A stretch of DNA of 64,000 bases, from NCBI GenBank assembly GCA_030490835.1, contig CM059973.1, forward strand, positions 53,510,008 through 53,574,007, read 5' to 3'. This document shows positions 1 through 10,020 of the stretch, in pieces (the stretch's first letter is position 1; each line of letters opens with the position of its first letter). Origin of the DNA: Annona cherimola (lineage: Eukaryota > Streptophyta > Magnoliopsida > Magnoliales > Annonaceae). The position numbers and the translations under genes were made by a program. Under the pieces are notes generated by a model, which was not told the DNA's origin, made no database searches, and was given only the letters and a program-made list of their open reading frames with translations.

Positions 1-550
1 ATATACACTGAAAGTTGCGGTGGAAAAAAAGAGAGAAGCAAGAGTGGATAGAGGAGAAATAGGTAAGATTTTACTATTTGATATGTTAAATAACCTGTTT
101 TTATGTGTGTGACTGAATTTTTTTTACTGCTGCTAAGGACTTGCTATTAATTTGATATCATAAAAAAAATATAGAATTGATACGTTGAAAATATATATCC
201 ATAAGTATATAATGAAATTATAAATGAAAAGTTTAAAAGGGTAAATTGATAACATTTATAACTAAATAATGATAAGACTAAATTAATCTGGTAAATATGC
301 ACATATAAATATAGACAAAAATAATAAACTTTAATAGAACTAAATTATTATGAAAAATGACTGAAATAATAATAATACATATCAGGCGAAGTAGTAGGGT
401 GGTTGAAATCTTTAGTATTAACATCCGCTCCTATGTTTTCTATTCCAGATATATATTTTCAACAATGTAATATGATTATTTGTCCTTATATTTTCCAGAC
501 ATGTTTATATTTTCAACTATATATATATATATTAATAATGCATCTGTAAC
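1..550. repeat. Left arm of a long inverted repeat
   Basis: Positions 1-550 are the reverse complement of 809-1364. By eye the arms are identical except for the length of an AT run next to the loop. The repeat is still matching at base 1, so the arm probably continues to the left of the window. No open frame of note lies in it. Confidence 0.95.
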
Positions 551-554
551 AAGT

Positions 555-795
555 AGAATTGAATGAGCTTCAACCTTCCCATCTACAAGTATTAAAGACT
601 TCATTAAGTGATTTTAAGTAAATCTATCAAGGATCATCTTCTTTAAATCTCTCAGAGCTTGCTATTGCACCTCACTATTCTACACATATTCATAACATGT
701 AGATTTATTTACTTTACAAATTCATTGTTTTGTTTGGCTACTTAGCTTGGTGTTGGAGACCAAGGCCAAGGTGAGCAATAAGTAATGTTCGGTTG
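555..795 (-). repeat. Loop segment: inverted copy of nearby Sirevirus-like LTR
   Basis: The 258-bp spacer (551-808) between the arms contains 241 bp that read, on the minus strand, as a copy of 3606-3846 in the left LTR of the large Sirevirus-like element. I count one mismatch and no gap. The matching part of the other LTR of that element (near 32545-32785) is far more diverged, so the source is this LTR or a very close relative. Confidence 0.93.
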
Positions 796-808
796 AACTC
801 AAGTGATG

Positions 809-1364
809 GTTACAGATGCATTATTAATATATATATATATATATATAGTTGAAAATATAAACATGTCTGGAAAATATAAGGACAAATAATCATATTACAT
901 TGTTGAAAATATATATCTGGAATAGAAAACATAGGAGCGGATGTTAATACTAAAGATTTCAACCACCCTACTACTTCGCCTGATATGTATTATTATTATT
1001 TCAGTCATTTTTCATAATAATTTAGTTCTATTAAAGTTTATTATTTTTGTCTATATTTATATGTGCATATTTACCAGATTAATTTAGTCTTATCATTATT
1101 TAGTTATAAATGTTATCAATTTACCCTTTTAAACTTTTCATTTATAATTTCATTATATACTTATGGATATATATTTTCAACGTATCAATTCTATATTTTT
1201 TTTATGATATCAAATTAATAGCAAGTCCTTAGCAGCAGTAAAAAAAATTCAGTCACACACATAAAAACAGGTTATTTAACATATCAAATAGTAAAATCTT
1301 ACCTATTTCTCCTCTATCCACTCTTGCTTCTCTCTTTTTTTCCACCGCAACTTTCAGTGTATAT
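809..1364. repeat. Right arm of the long inverted repeat
   Basis: Reverse complement of 1-550. The arm ends at 1364 only because its partner runs off the window; the true outer end is unknown. With its partner it could fold into a hairpin of about 550 bp if transcribed. Confidence 0.95.
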
Positions 1365-1460
1365 ATTCTTGTTGTGTGTTCTTTTTTTTGTAAGCTACTG
1401 TTTCTATTTATACCTACCGCTAGTCTGCTGCTCTGTTTTTTTCCCTTTTTTAAATTCGAT

Positions 1461-2228
1461 GGACCAACCTTCGGTCCTATAGAAGCACTTTACGCGGCTA
1501 ATTCATGTTAACTATCGGTGGCTTATTGATATGTTTTTCGGCCACGTATCCTTCTTTTTTTAAGCCTTTCCTGGACCGCTTGTTCGGCCCAGTTAATAAC
1601 ATACATATTTTAAAAAAAAAAATTCTTTACTGGACCGCTTGCTCGGTCCAGTTAAATTTTTTTCTGTTGTGCGCAGCTTGTTAGACCTTTAAATGGTCCA
1701 ATAGCAATAAGGTGCCTCCTCTTGCTTACGTTGTGTGCGTTGCATGCATTGCATGCACATTGTTTTGTTATTTATTTAAGAAACCAACTGCTAATATGTA
1801 ATGTGTTCTAGTGTTTTTTCACTGGACCATTCGTCGGTCCAGTTGTATATATATTTTTTATTTTATTTTATTTTTATATGTTTCCATATATAGTTCAAAG
1901 TTGTTTAAAATTTTTCGAAAAATGTTCTTTATAATCTAACTCATCTGTATTTTAAAGTGCATCAAATAATCGTTCATAGCAAATTTCATGTCAAACGATT
2001 AGAGTGGTTAATATATAGAAACACTAGAAATTAATTCATGAAATTCATTTAATTTTTTATTATTTAATAATTTTCGAAACATGATTTTTTCAAATCAATT
2101 ACACTGGACCATTTATTCGATCTAGTTGTATCTCTTTTTTTTAAAATATAAATTTCATTTAACCGTTTGTTCCTTCCAGTTATATTATTTTTTATATAAA
2201 TTTTACTGGACCGTTTGTTCGGTGCAGT
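1461..2228. repeat. Cluster of eight short interspersed hairpins
   Basis: Short imperfect palindromes built on TGGACC..GGTCCA lie at 1461-1477, 1571-1592, 1629-1652, 1682-1700, 1821-1843, 2103-2126, 2161-2180 and 2205-2228. The best copy (1629-1652) has a 9-bp stem, ACTGGACCG/CGGTCCAGT, with a 6-base loop. The DNA between copies is AT-rich and unrelated. The pattern resembles subterminal repeats of DNA transposons, where pairs of transposase sites sit in inverted order, but no transposase is visible. Confidence 0.75.
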
Positions 2229-2331
2229 TGTATTTTTTAATTAATTTATTTAATCATTCAATTATTTTCCTTAATTAAATTTCATCTAGATTAAAGAGTC
2301 TATTAATTAATATTACCGCATAACCACTAAT

Positions 2332-2365
2332 TTAATGAAGTCTTTAATACTTGTAGATGGGAAGG
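2332..2365 (+). repeat. 34-bp copy of Sirevirus-like LTR sequence
   Basis: These 34 bases are identical to 3794-3827 (direct) and to 574-607 (inverted). Similarity stops abruptly on both sides. It is too short to be an LTR remnant in its own right and looks like a second local copying event from the LTR that also supplied the loop. Confidence 0.85.
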
Positions 2366-3273
2366 CTTAGAAATTTGTAGTGCTAGATGAGGGATAAGAG
2401 GTGATGGTAGAAAATTCAGAACTTGAGGTACTAGAACTAATGACCGATTTCTAGCTAATTTTCTTCCTAGGTCTGGATGATTGTATCGTAGCTAGGGATT
2501 TTGAAGAATGACATCGGAGGAGATTGGTAAAGCATTAAAAGTATCCTTACACATGTACAAAGTTCAGTATGAAGCTCAGGTGCTTGAGGGTTACGAAATT
2601 ATAAGATTCTTTTAAAGGAGTTCTAAGAATAGCAGGAGTCCTTTATGTAAATCCTCAATCCCTTCTCCAAGGATCTCTTATCCTCTTTATAGGAATCCAA
2701 AATGGTTAGTTCCATATCTTCTTGAGATGCATAGCTTAATAGTCATCCCCAAATTCATTTATAACACATGCTAATTTTAGAAAATATTTAAATAAAACTA
2801 CTTAATTTTCTCTTATTTGTCAATAAACATGTATAAGTGAATAACATGATTACTTGTTAATAAATAACCTTTCTTGAAATAAAAAGTAAAAAAAAATTTT
2901 ATACCATAAAATTCTTCTAAAATAAACTCTTCAAAGACTTGCTTACCTTATAGCTTTAAGTTGCTTCTACTTTTCTTTTCCTTTCCTTAACATAATTAAC
3001 AAATATGAAACCAAGTATTTGTTTAAATTACTATGCATTCCTAACTTTATGCATAGCTATGTTCTTTATCCATTTTTTCATTATATTAAATAACTAGTTT
3101 AAAATTTTGCATAAAAATAAACACCCCTACCCCATCCTCATACTATCTTGACACCACCATAATTTCTCATTGTATTCTCAACACCCAAATAGCTTAAAAT
3201 TTACTAATAAATAATTTTTAATGTAAATTCCATAAAAGCCTTATGCTTAGTTCACATTTTTAGGGCTGCCTAG
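2366..3273. other. Intergenic, no gene seen
   Basis: AT-rich DNA without a convincing open frame. It adjoins the insertion site of the large Sirevirus-like element. Because the right side of that insertion (33612-33816) looks like a chromovirus LTR, the last few hundred bases here may be the rest of the same LTR; this is inference only. Confidence 0.5.
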
Positions 3274-4677
3274 TGTTGATTGCGAGTTATTGTCTTAACT
3301 TAAGAGGGGAGGGGTGAATTAGATTATTAAAATTTCTTAGCAAATTAAAACTTAACCCTAGATTAATTTAATCCCGTTGAATGAAATAGATAGAACTTGG
3401 AATAGTGCAAGAAAAGAAACAATCACACATAAGGAACAAAAGAAATTATAGTAGTTCGGATAACACCTCACTATACTCTTCTAAGCACATACTCCTTTAT
3501 GACTACTATCACAATAACAATATAACTAGAGCCTTAGCTCTTTTCTGGATTCTAGTTTTAGGGGTACTTTACAACAATATCACAAGTAGTCGGTGAGTTC
3601 CACTCCAACCGAACATTACTTATTGCTCACCTTGGCCTTGGTCTCCAACACCAAGCTAAGTAGCCAAACAAAACAATGAATTTGTAAAGTAAATAAATCT
3701 ACATGTTATGAATATGTGTAGAATAGTGAGGTGCAATAGCAAGCTCTGAGAGATTTAAAGAAGATGATCCTTGATAGACTTACTTAAAATCACTTAATGA
3801 AGTCTTTAATACTTGTAGATGGGAAGGTTGAAGCTCATTCAATTCTCTTACTAACCCTTTAAAGCTCCATTTGACATCTCTTAAATTGATTTGAAAGCAA
3901 CTTGAACTTTATGTGTTAGATGACGCGTATTTAATGTGCCAACGTTCAAAAAATTTATGATTGTTACGACCCAAATTGCACTTTGAGTCGACTTGGCCTG
4001 CGACTTACCTTAAGTCATAGGTAAGTCAACTTAAGTATTGATTTCAGTATTCCATATGCCTTGTAAGAGAAATTCATTAAATCTTTATCTTCAAATTTTA
4101 CATGGGGTCAGCTTCGGACTTGGGATTCACCTAGATCGTAAGTGAAATCAACTCAGGGTTTTGACTTTAGACTTCAAGCTGCAATTAGAGGAAGCTTTAG
4201 GATCCTCATGGACTCTAAGTCATAATTGGAGTTGACTTCTGTTAGCAACTTTACCCAAGTCGCATGTTGAGGTCGACTTGACATGTCACTACAAACAACA
4301 TTTTGCAGTTAAATTGATTTTTGGGCATCTTGATGGTTTCTAAGTCGCAAGCAAACTCGAATTAGATATCAGCTTCATCCAAGTCACATGAGAAGTTGTG
4401 TTGGGGTGTGACTTTGATTGTAGAACTTTTCTTTGTAAAGTTTTCCTCTCTTCAACGTATTTGAAGTTAGTTGTGAAGCCGACTTGGATTTGCAACTTGA
4501 CCAAGGTCAATTTTGGAGTTGACTTGGCTTTTTCACTTCAGCTGCTTGTGCTAGAGATTTGAAAATTCTAAGTTTTAAATATTACTAACATTCACTAGTA
4601 GCCTTTAATCTCTTAAATTGGTTGTTAATTATTAAAACTTGGATATTGATTTGCAGTTTTTACTAGTTGAGTTCATA
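3274..4677 (-). repeat. 3' LTR of the old Sirevirus-like element
   Basis: Aligns with 32206-33611 over its whole length: same start (TGTTGnTTnCnGAGTT), the same splice of repeated GTCGAC-type motifs, and an end at GTTCATA against GTTCACA in the partner. It is the source of the loop in the inverted repeat at 555-795. Confidence 0.9.
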
Positions 4678-4718
4678 ATCTCTCTTTTTGATAATTGAGA
4701 ACACTAGTTTGAGATTAT
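4678..4718 (-). promoter_or_regulatory. Polypurine tract remnant beside the 3' LTR
   Basis: The sequence next to the LTR reads, on the minus strand, as a purine run ending AAAAAGAGAGAT. It is the decayed counterpart of the AAAAAGGGGGAGAT tract at 9718-9731. The Athila-type element inserted 41 bp inside the internal region, right after it. Confidence 0.7.
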
Positions 4719-6373
4719 TGATAATTCGTAAAAATACGAGTTATCATTGCCCATTTCAGACTTTATTTATGCGTTAGTTTGAGAGATTAGGCTTAGTTTG
4801 CATTCATTTATTTTAATTTTCACTCGCTTTGCATTTTAGGAGCATTATTTAATTTTTAGCATTAATTAGGCATTTTTTAGTCCATTTACTTAGTTTTCCA
4901 TCTTTTGCAGGAAGGACGGGACACATGAAGGCATGCGGGCTAGTGGGAAGAACCAAGTCACAAGGCATGTGGATGGTGCCCAGGTGCCACTCTTCGTACC
5001 CTTGCCATTTTTCAGCACAGTTCAGCGTACAACTTGTTTCCAGTGAGTCGGTGTCTAGGCGCCAGCTAAGGGCGCCCAGGCGCCACTTCATCAACATGCA
5101 AGCAAAGTTCTGAAGGTTTTTGAAGTCACAAGTCACATTGCTTCGAGGGAGTTGGCGCCTAGGCGCCAGACATGACCCCACAATGTGTCCGGGAGAAGCT
5201 CAAGTTGTGAAAACTCCAGGGAGTTGGCGCCTAGGTGCCAAGACATGAATTTCTAGGGTTTGTAGAGAGTTTCCAAGTTGCCCAACATACAGAGAGTTGG
5301 CACCTAGGCTGGCTGGCACCTAGGCGCCAATACGCATCCGTCTGTGCAAATTCCAATGCGTAGGCTACGCAACGGGGCTTTATAAATAGATCTTAGGGGT
5401 TCGCGCGCGAAAGGGAGAGAAAAAGGATCCCAAAAATGAACTACAAAGCAAGAGAAAAAGGAAATTGCGATCAAAGCACCGATTGAAGAGAGGATTCAAC
5501 TCCGTTGGTGGAAGCCGCCGGAACACCAGTTTTCTCTTATTCTTTCTATTTTTCTTTCTCTGCTTTCATGGATACCTTTTATGTAGATGTAATGGATGTT
5601 AAGATCAGGTCTTTGAACTATACCTCTATTAGATGGATAGTTAGGATGAATTGAATTCTAAACTATATTGTTTTTGATTCTTTGAATATTCAGGAATGAA
5701 TATTTGACTTTATATATGATTGTGTGTGATTTACCTTTGCATGTGTGGATTTAATATTTTTTACAAGATTAGCTACCTTGTAAGATGATTTAATTGCTTA
5801 ATTTATCCTTGGAAGATGAAGATCTTTGCTAGATTCATGTGCAAGGCATAGGTTTCCTCTTAGTTAAGGGGAGTTGTTTAACGGATAGGAATATACCGTT
5901 AAACCCTGTGTAGTCATTAAACAGGTTATGAACTTATCAATTTTATTTTATTTAATGGCATGGGAACATAGCAATTAAATAAGGTGTGATTAGCTTTATA
6001 TAATGTTGGAAGACATATATAGAGATTAATGAACTTGGGCTAGTAAATCCATACATAATCCAATTAAAAAGAACCAAAGCAATATAGTTTAGATTCAAGG
6101 ATTCCAAGCTATCCATTTGCCATTCCCGATTATTAAACCCGTTTCTAGTATCCAATAGTTTCGTAACTCCACTATGATTCTCATTGCAGTCGTTAGTTTT
6201 AGTTAAATCATAAACTCAGAATTTTCCACCCATCAAAAGTAGTTAAACTAATTAATAATTCTGGTTAATAATTCCTCGTGGGAACGATACTCTATTCACT
6301 CTTTATTACTTGACACGACATGTATACTTGCGTAAATAGCGAGCATTTTAATTGACATATACGTATCTCGTCA
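4719..6373 (+). repeat. 5' LTR of the Athila-type element
   Basis: Starts TGATAATTCG and ends ATCTCGTCA; clearly homologous to 21969-23606 with scattered substitutions and small indels. A TATA-like run (TTTATAAATAG) occurs near 5380, followed by CG-rich DNA, which would fit the U3/R boundary. Confidence 0.95.
5041..5329. repeat. Cluster of GGCGCC palindromes in the LTR
   Basis: Perfect or near-perfect palindromes of the form TGGCGCCTAGGCGCCA recur every 70-100 bp (clear copies at 5153-5168, 5225-5240 and 5299-5329, weaker ones near 5050-5085). The 3' LTR repeats the pattern, with a perfect 18-bp version, TTGGCGCCTAGGCGCCAA, at 22545-22562. They lie upstream of the TATA-like run, so in U3. 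Confidence 0.85.
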
Positions 6374-6379
6374 AGTTTT

Positions 6380-6397
6380 TGGCGCTGTTGCCAGGGA
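6380..6397 (+). promoter_or_regulatory. Primer-binding site of the Athila-type element
   Basis: TGGCGCTGTTGCCAGGGA lies 6 bases after the LTR end. Athila and related gypsy elements use TGGCGCCGTTGCCGGGGA, complementary to the 3' end of a tRNA-Asp; two positions differ here. Confidence 0.88.
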
Positions 6398-6533
6398 ATT
6401 GTTTAGCCAATTATTGTTAGTTTTATTTCTTTCTTGTATAATTTTGTAGAATAGTTTATTTTCATAATTTATTTTGGCTTAGAATTTTTCCGCTAGTTCA
6501 ATTGAATTGGTTTTTGCAGGTTAATATTGAATT

Positions 6534-7955
6534 GCATGCGCCGAGGCAGAGCCGGAAAGGAGATTGTTATTCCTTTTGATCTGGAACCCGAACGAACGTA
6601 TTTGAGAAGGCGTCGTAAGAGCAGGGAGGCTAGGAACTGACAGCATACTATGGAGCGCATCGAGAACCAGGACGAAAATGTTCACGCAAATCAACAGGAA
6701 AACCAAAGGATTGAGATTCCAAATCATCCACCTTAAGATGATTTGGATCAACCCATTTGGGATCTCATTGCGATTGACCAAAATGCAGTTCAGACGAGCA
6801 TCGCACCTCCGCCTATCGACACCAACAATTCGAGATCAAGCTGGTGATTTTCCAGATGCTCCGGTCCATTGGGCAGTTCGGAGGGCTTGCGTCTGAAGAC
6901 CCGCACCGCCATCTGCGGAATTTCTTTTAGAATATGAACACATTCAAGCAAAACGGAGTCTCCGACGAGGCGATACGGCTTCAAACTTTTCCATTTTCTC
7001 TGCGGGATAGAGCTTCGGAGTGGCTAAACTCTTTGCCCCCGAACTTTGTCAACTCATGGAACGACTTGGCTCAAAAATTTCTGCAGAAATATTTCCTGCC
7101 TGACAAGTTAGCCAAGCTGAGAATGGACATAGTTTCGTTCAAGCAACACGGAGAGGAGACCCTATCAGAGGCGTGAGATCGCTTCAAAGACCTGCTCCGA
7201 AAATGCCCGCATCATGGAATTCAGCCATGGGTTCAAATACAGATTTTCTATAACGGTCCACCCGTCACATGGTGGATTCTTCATCGAACGGTTCTCTACT
7301 GAGGAAAAGCTATCAAGAATCATACGCCCTACTTGAAAATATGGCGGCCAATACTTATCAACTGCCATCTGACAGGAGCCGAAGTGGGGGTCTACTTCAA
7401 TTGGATGCAGTTTCATCGATAAACACCCACATCGACGCTTTATCTCGGCAAATTTAGAACTTGTCCAGGCCAGCCAACGTTAGTGCACTAGGGACGTCTA
7501 CACCACAATAGCTGACAGCAGCAAACATTTGCACATGGTGTGGTGAATTCGGCCATCCCAGTGAGGAATGTGCCTCCAATCCGGAGTCCATCAATTACAT
7601 GGGAAATTTTCAGAGAAATCTAGCAAATCAGTATGGAAACAACTATAACCTAAGCTGGAGAAATCATCCCAATTTCTCATGGAACAACCAGATGAGGCCG
7701 AATCAGCCGCCTGGATTCTCACAACAGCCCCCGCAACAACAGCCCGTAAGACCAATGCAATTCAATCCACCTCCGCGAGAAGAAAAGAAATCTGATATGG
7801 AAAACATCTTTATGCAATTCATGCAATCCCAGATCACGACAAACAGGAACTTGGAAGCTCAGATAAGCCAACTGGCCTCAACTCTGAATAACCAGCCTCA
7901 TGGTTCGTTGCCAAGCTACACCGAGCAAAACCCGAAGGGAAAAGGCAAGGAATAG
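6534..7955 (+). pseudogene. Athila-type gag, broken
   Basis: A start at 6534 opens an Arg-rich N terminus typical of Athila gag (..PFDLEPERTYLRRRR..), but stops and frame changes follow. The retrotransposon gag core is open at 6934-7176, with NGVSDEAIRLQTFPFSLRDRA and LPPNFVNSWNDLAQKFL-type sequence. A CCHC knuckle, CTWCGEFGHPSEEC (CX2CX4HX4C), sits at about 7530-7572, and a Gln/Pro/Asn-rich tail is open at 7599-7955. Gag would form the virus-like particle and bind the RNA. The frame runs straight into the Sirevirus LTR at 7967 and resumes after 18978, so the insertion split the gene. Confidence 0.85.
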
Positions 7956-7966
7956 GTCCAAGTAGT

Positions 7967-9717
7967 TGTTGGTCCCGAGTTGATGGCTAAACCCAAGAGG
8001 GTAGGGGTGAATTAGGTTCTTTAAAATTCTTTGGTAAATTAAAATCCTAACCCCTTGAAAGATTAATCCCCTTTTTGAAAGCAAATAGAGAGTAATAAGA
8101 TAAAGCAGTAAAAGAAAGCAACAGACAAGATTTATAGTGGTTCGGGCAATCCTTCCCTACTCCACTCTTCCAAGCTCACACTCCGTTGTGACTTGGGTTC
8201 CACTATGTATTCCTCGAATACACTTAGAGTCTCCGCTCTCTTCTAGATTCAAGCTCTAGGTGGCATATACAACTTAGAGCCTATGCTCTCTTCTAGATTC
8301 CAGCTCTAGGGGGCATAAACAACACACTACACAAGTAGGTGATGAGTCACACTCCAATCACACTACTTTGCATACGCTTGATCTTAGCTACCCAAGCTAA
8401 ATCAAGGTTAATACAACAAGACTTTGAAATAAGAAAAACTACACTTTACAGAGATGTGTAGGCAGGTTGAAGCTCTTTCTTCCTTTGAATGTATATGGAC
8501 CACTCAAAAATGGAGAAAAGGAAATGGAAACACTTTCTTGCACTTCTTTTCTCTCTTTGGACTTTGTGATGTGTATATGAGTGTCTTGTATCTTCTTTCA
8601 CGTTCATTTGAGTGTCCTTTTATAGAGTGAGGAAGATTTGAACGTTGTAGAGGTGGTTGGCGCGCAATAAATGATCTCCAACGTTCAAAAATTCGAACGT
8701 TATTTTCCAAGTCGAAGATGGAGTCGACTTGGCCTGCGACTTGGCTTCCAAGTCGCATCTGGAGTCGACCTCGTGTGCGACTCTAGTTCTTCAGATTTCC
8801 CAAGTCTGAGTCTTGGGTCGACTTGGCCTCAGACTTCAACTCAAGTCGATCCTGGAGTCGACTTGGGTTGCGACTTGGCTCGGCCTTTGCTAAAGATGCT
8901 TTGATCTTCATTTGATTTGCTTCTATCATGCTTGGCTTTCTTCCTTTGAATCATTTTCATTCTGGATGATTCCTCATACTTGTAGATCTTGTTAATCTTG
9001 AAGTCATCTTGGATAGGCTTAAACCTCATGAATCTTTGGAGAGTTTGATTCTTGTAGAACAGATTGATGTACCTTGCTTTGCTTTGGAGTCATTTGATCT
9101 TTAGGACTTGATAGACTTGATTTGATCTTGAACATGTATTCTTACTTTGAACTTGAGTGAAACTCAAGTTATCTTTGAGAATAGTCTTTGCTCCTTGATT
9201 TGGATCTTGATAAAGTTCAAGTAGGTTCTTGGAATGGGCTTAGAACTGCATTTTGAAGTCTGAACTTCTCAAGTCGAGGATGGAGTCGACCTTGTCTACG
9301 ACTTCACCCAAGTCGCACCTGGAGTCGACTTGGCCTGCGACTTGGGCAGCTTTGTGCCCCAAAATCAGGTCTGGACAGTTTTTCTCGACTGAAGTCGATA
9401 GTGAGGTCGACTTCGTGTGCGACTTGGCTTCCCAAGTCGCAAGTGGAGTCGACTTAGCCTGCGACTTCACCTGCTACTCTTCCATTTCTGATTTTGCCTT
9501 TGAGGTTCAAAGTCAAGTCGATAGTGGAGTCGACTTTTGGATCGACTTCACCCTAAGTCGAAGTCCAAGTCGACTTGGGGATCGACTTGGCTATTTCATT
9601 TCCTTAATCATTGAGCAAACTCATTAGTACTCTTTAATATACTCAAATTAGCCTTTGTTAATCATCAAAACTTAAGCTTTGGTCAATTTTGTTTTGTTTT
9701 AAACATTGTTTCTAACA
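7967..9717 (-). repeat. 3' LTR of the young Sirevirus-like element
   Basis: 1751 bp; plus-strand ends TGTTGGTCCC...TTTCTAACA. Compared with the 5' LTR it lacks 60 bp near 8469 (between TTGA microrepeats) and 14 bp near 9008. The solo LTR at 29966-31307 keeps sequence matching the 60-bp block, so the block is ancestral and was lost here. Confidence 0.96.
8697..9590. repeat. GTCGAC / AAGTCGCA palindrome clusters in the LTR
   Basis: Two stretches (about 8697-8880 and 9270-9590) are packed with degenerate palindromic words such as GGAGTCGACTTGG, CAAGTCGCA and GCGACTTGG, spaced about 15-30 bp. The same clusters occur at 17949-18120 and 18530-18845, in the solo LTR (30700-31170) and in the plus-strand LTR near 39000-39670. 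Sirevirus LTRs are known to carry CpG-rich palindromes, so this fits the lineage. The open frames in this stretch, rich in VDS/STW words, are by-products of the repeat. Confidence 0.85.
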
Positions 9718-9733
9718 ATCTCCCCCTTTTTGA
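9718..9733 (-). promoter_or_regulatory. Polypurine tract 1 (beside the 3' LTR)
   Basis: Plus strand ATCTCCCCCTTTTTGA, abutting the LTR end at 9717. On the element's sense strand this is a run of A and G ending directly at the LTR TG, the normal site that primes plus-strand DNA synthesis. Confidence 0.9.
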
Positions 9734-10005
9734 TGATTGACAAAACTAAATTGAGCTTATTTGCATTTCAAAAACAGAACATAACTGTCATAGCTTTCAA
9801 CAAAATATGACTTTCAAACATTCAGAACATATCTTTTCAATCATTCATATCACACATATCAATCATAAACACATATTTGAGCATAAAAAAAGTTTCATAT
9901 ATCATTCAAGTTTTCAGTTTACAATGTAAAGCAAAAATGAAAATGAAACTCCTAAATACAAACTACCTGACCCAAAACTCAAAAATTCTACTCAATTCCT
10001 ATTCT

Positions 10006-10020
10006 ATCTCCCCCTTTTTG
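10006..10020 (-). promoter_or_regulatory. Polypurine tract 2 (duplicate)
   Basis: The 15 bases ATCTCCCCCTTTTTG are identical to those at 9718-9732 and lie about 290 bp upstream in the element's sense, directly after the stop codon of the third ORF. Multiplied purine tracts are a known Sirevirus trait. Confidence 0.82.

Noticed and set aside
1461..2228. CRISPR-like regular repeats
   Set aside because: Repeats are degenerate palindromes at irregular distances in plant DNA, with no Cas genes.
3405..3596. Small 63-aa frame as a gene
   Set aside because: Lies inside the LTR of the old Sirevirus-like element and is not preserved in the other LTR.
9253..9627. 124-aa frame (and similar frames at 17746-18171 and 18346-18726) as genes
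   Set aside because: They lie wholly in LTR palindrome clusters and their VDS/STW words simply translate the repeat.
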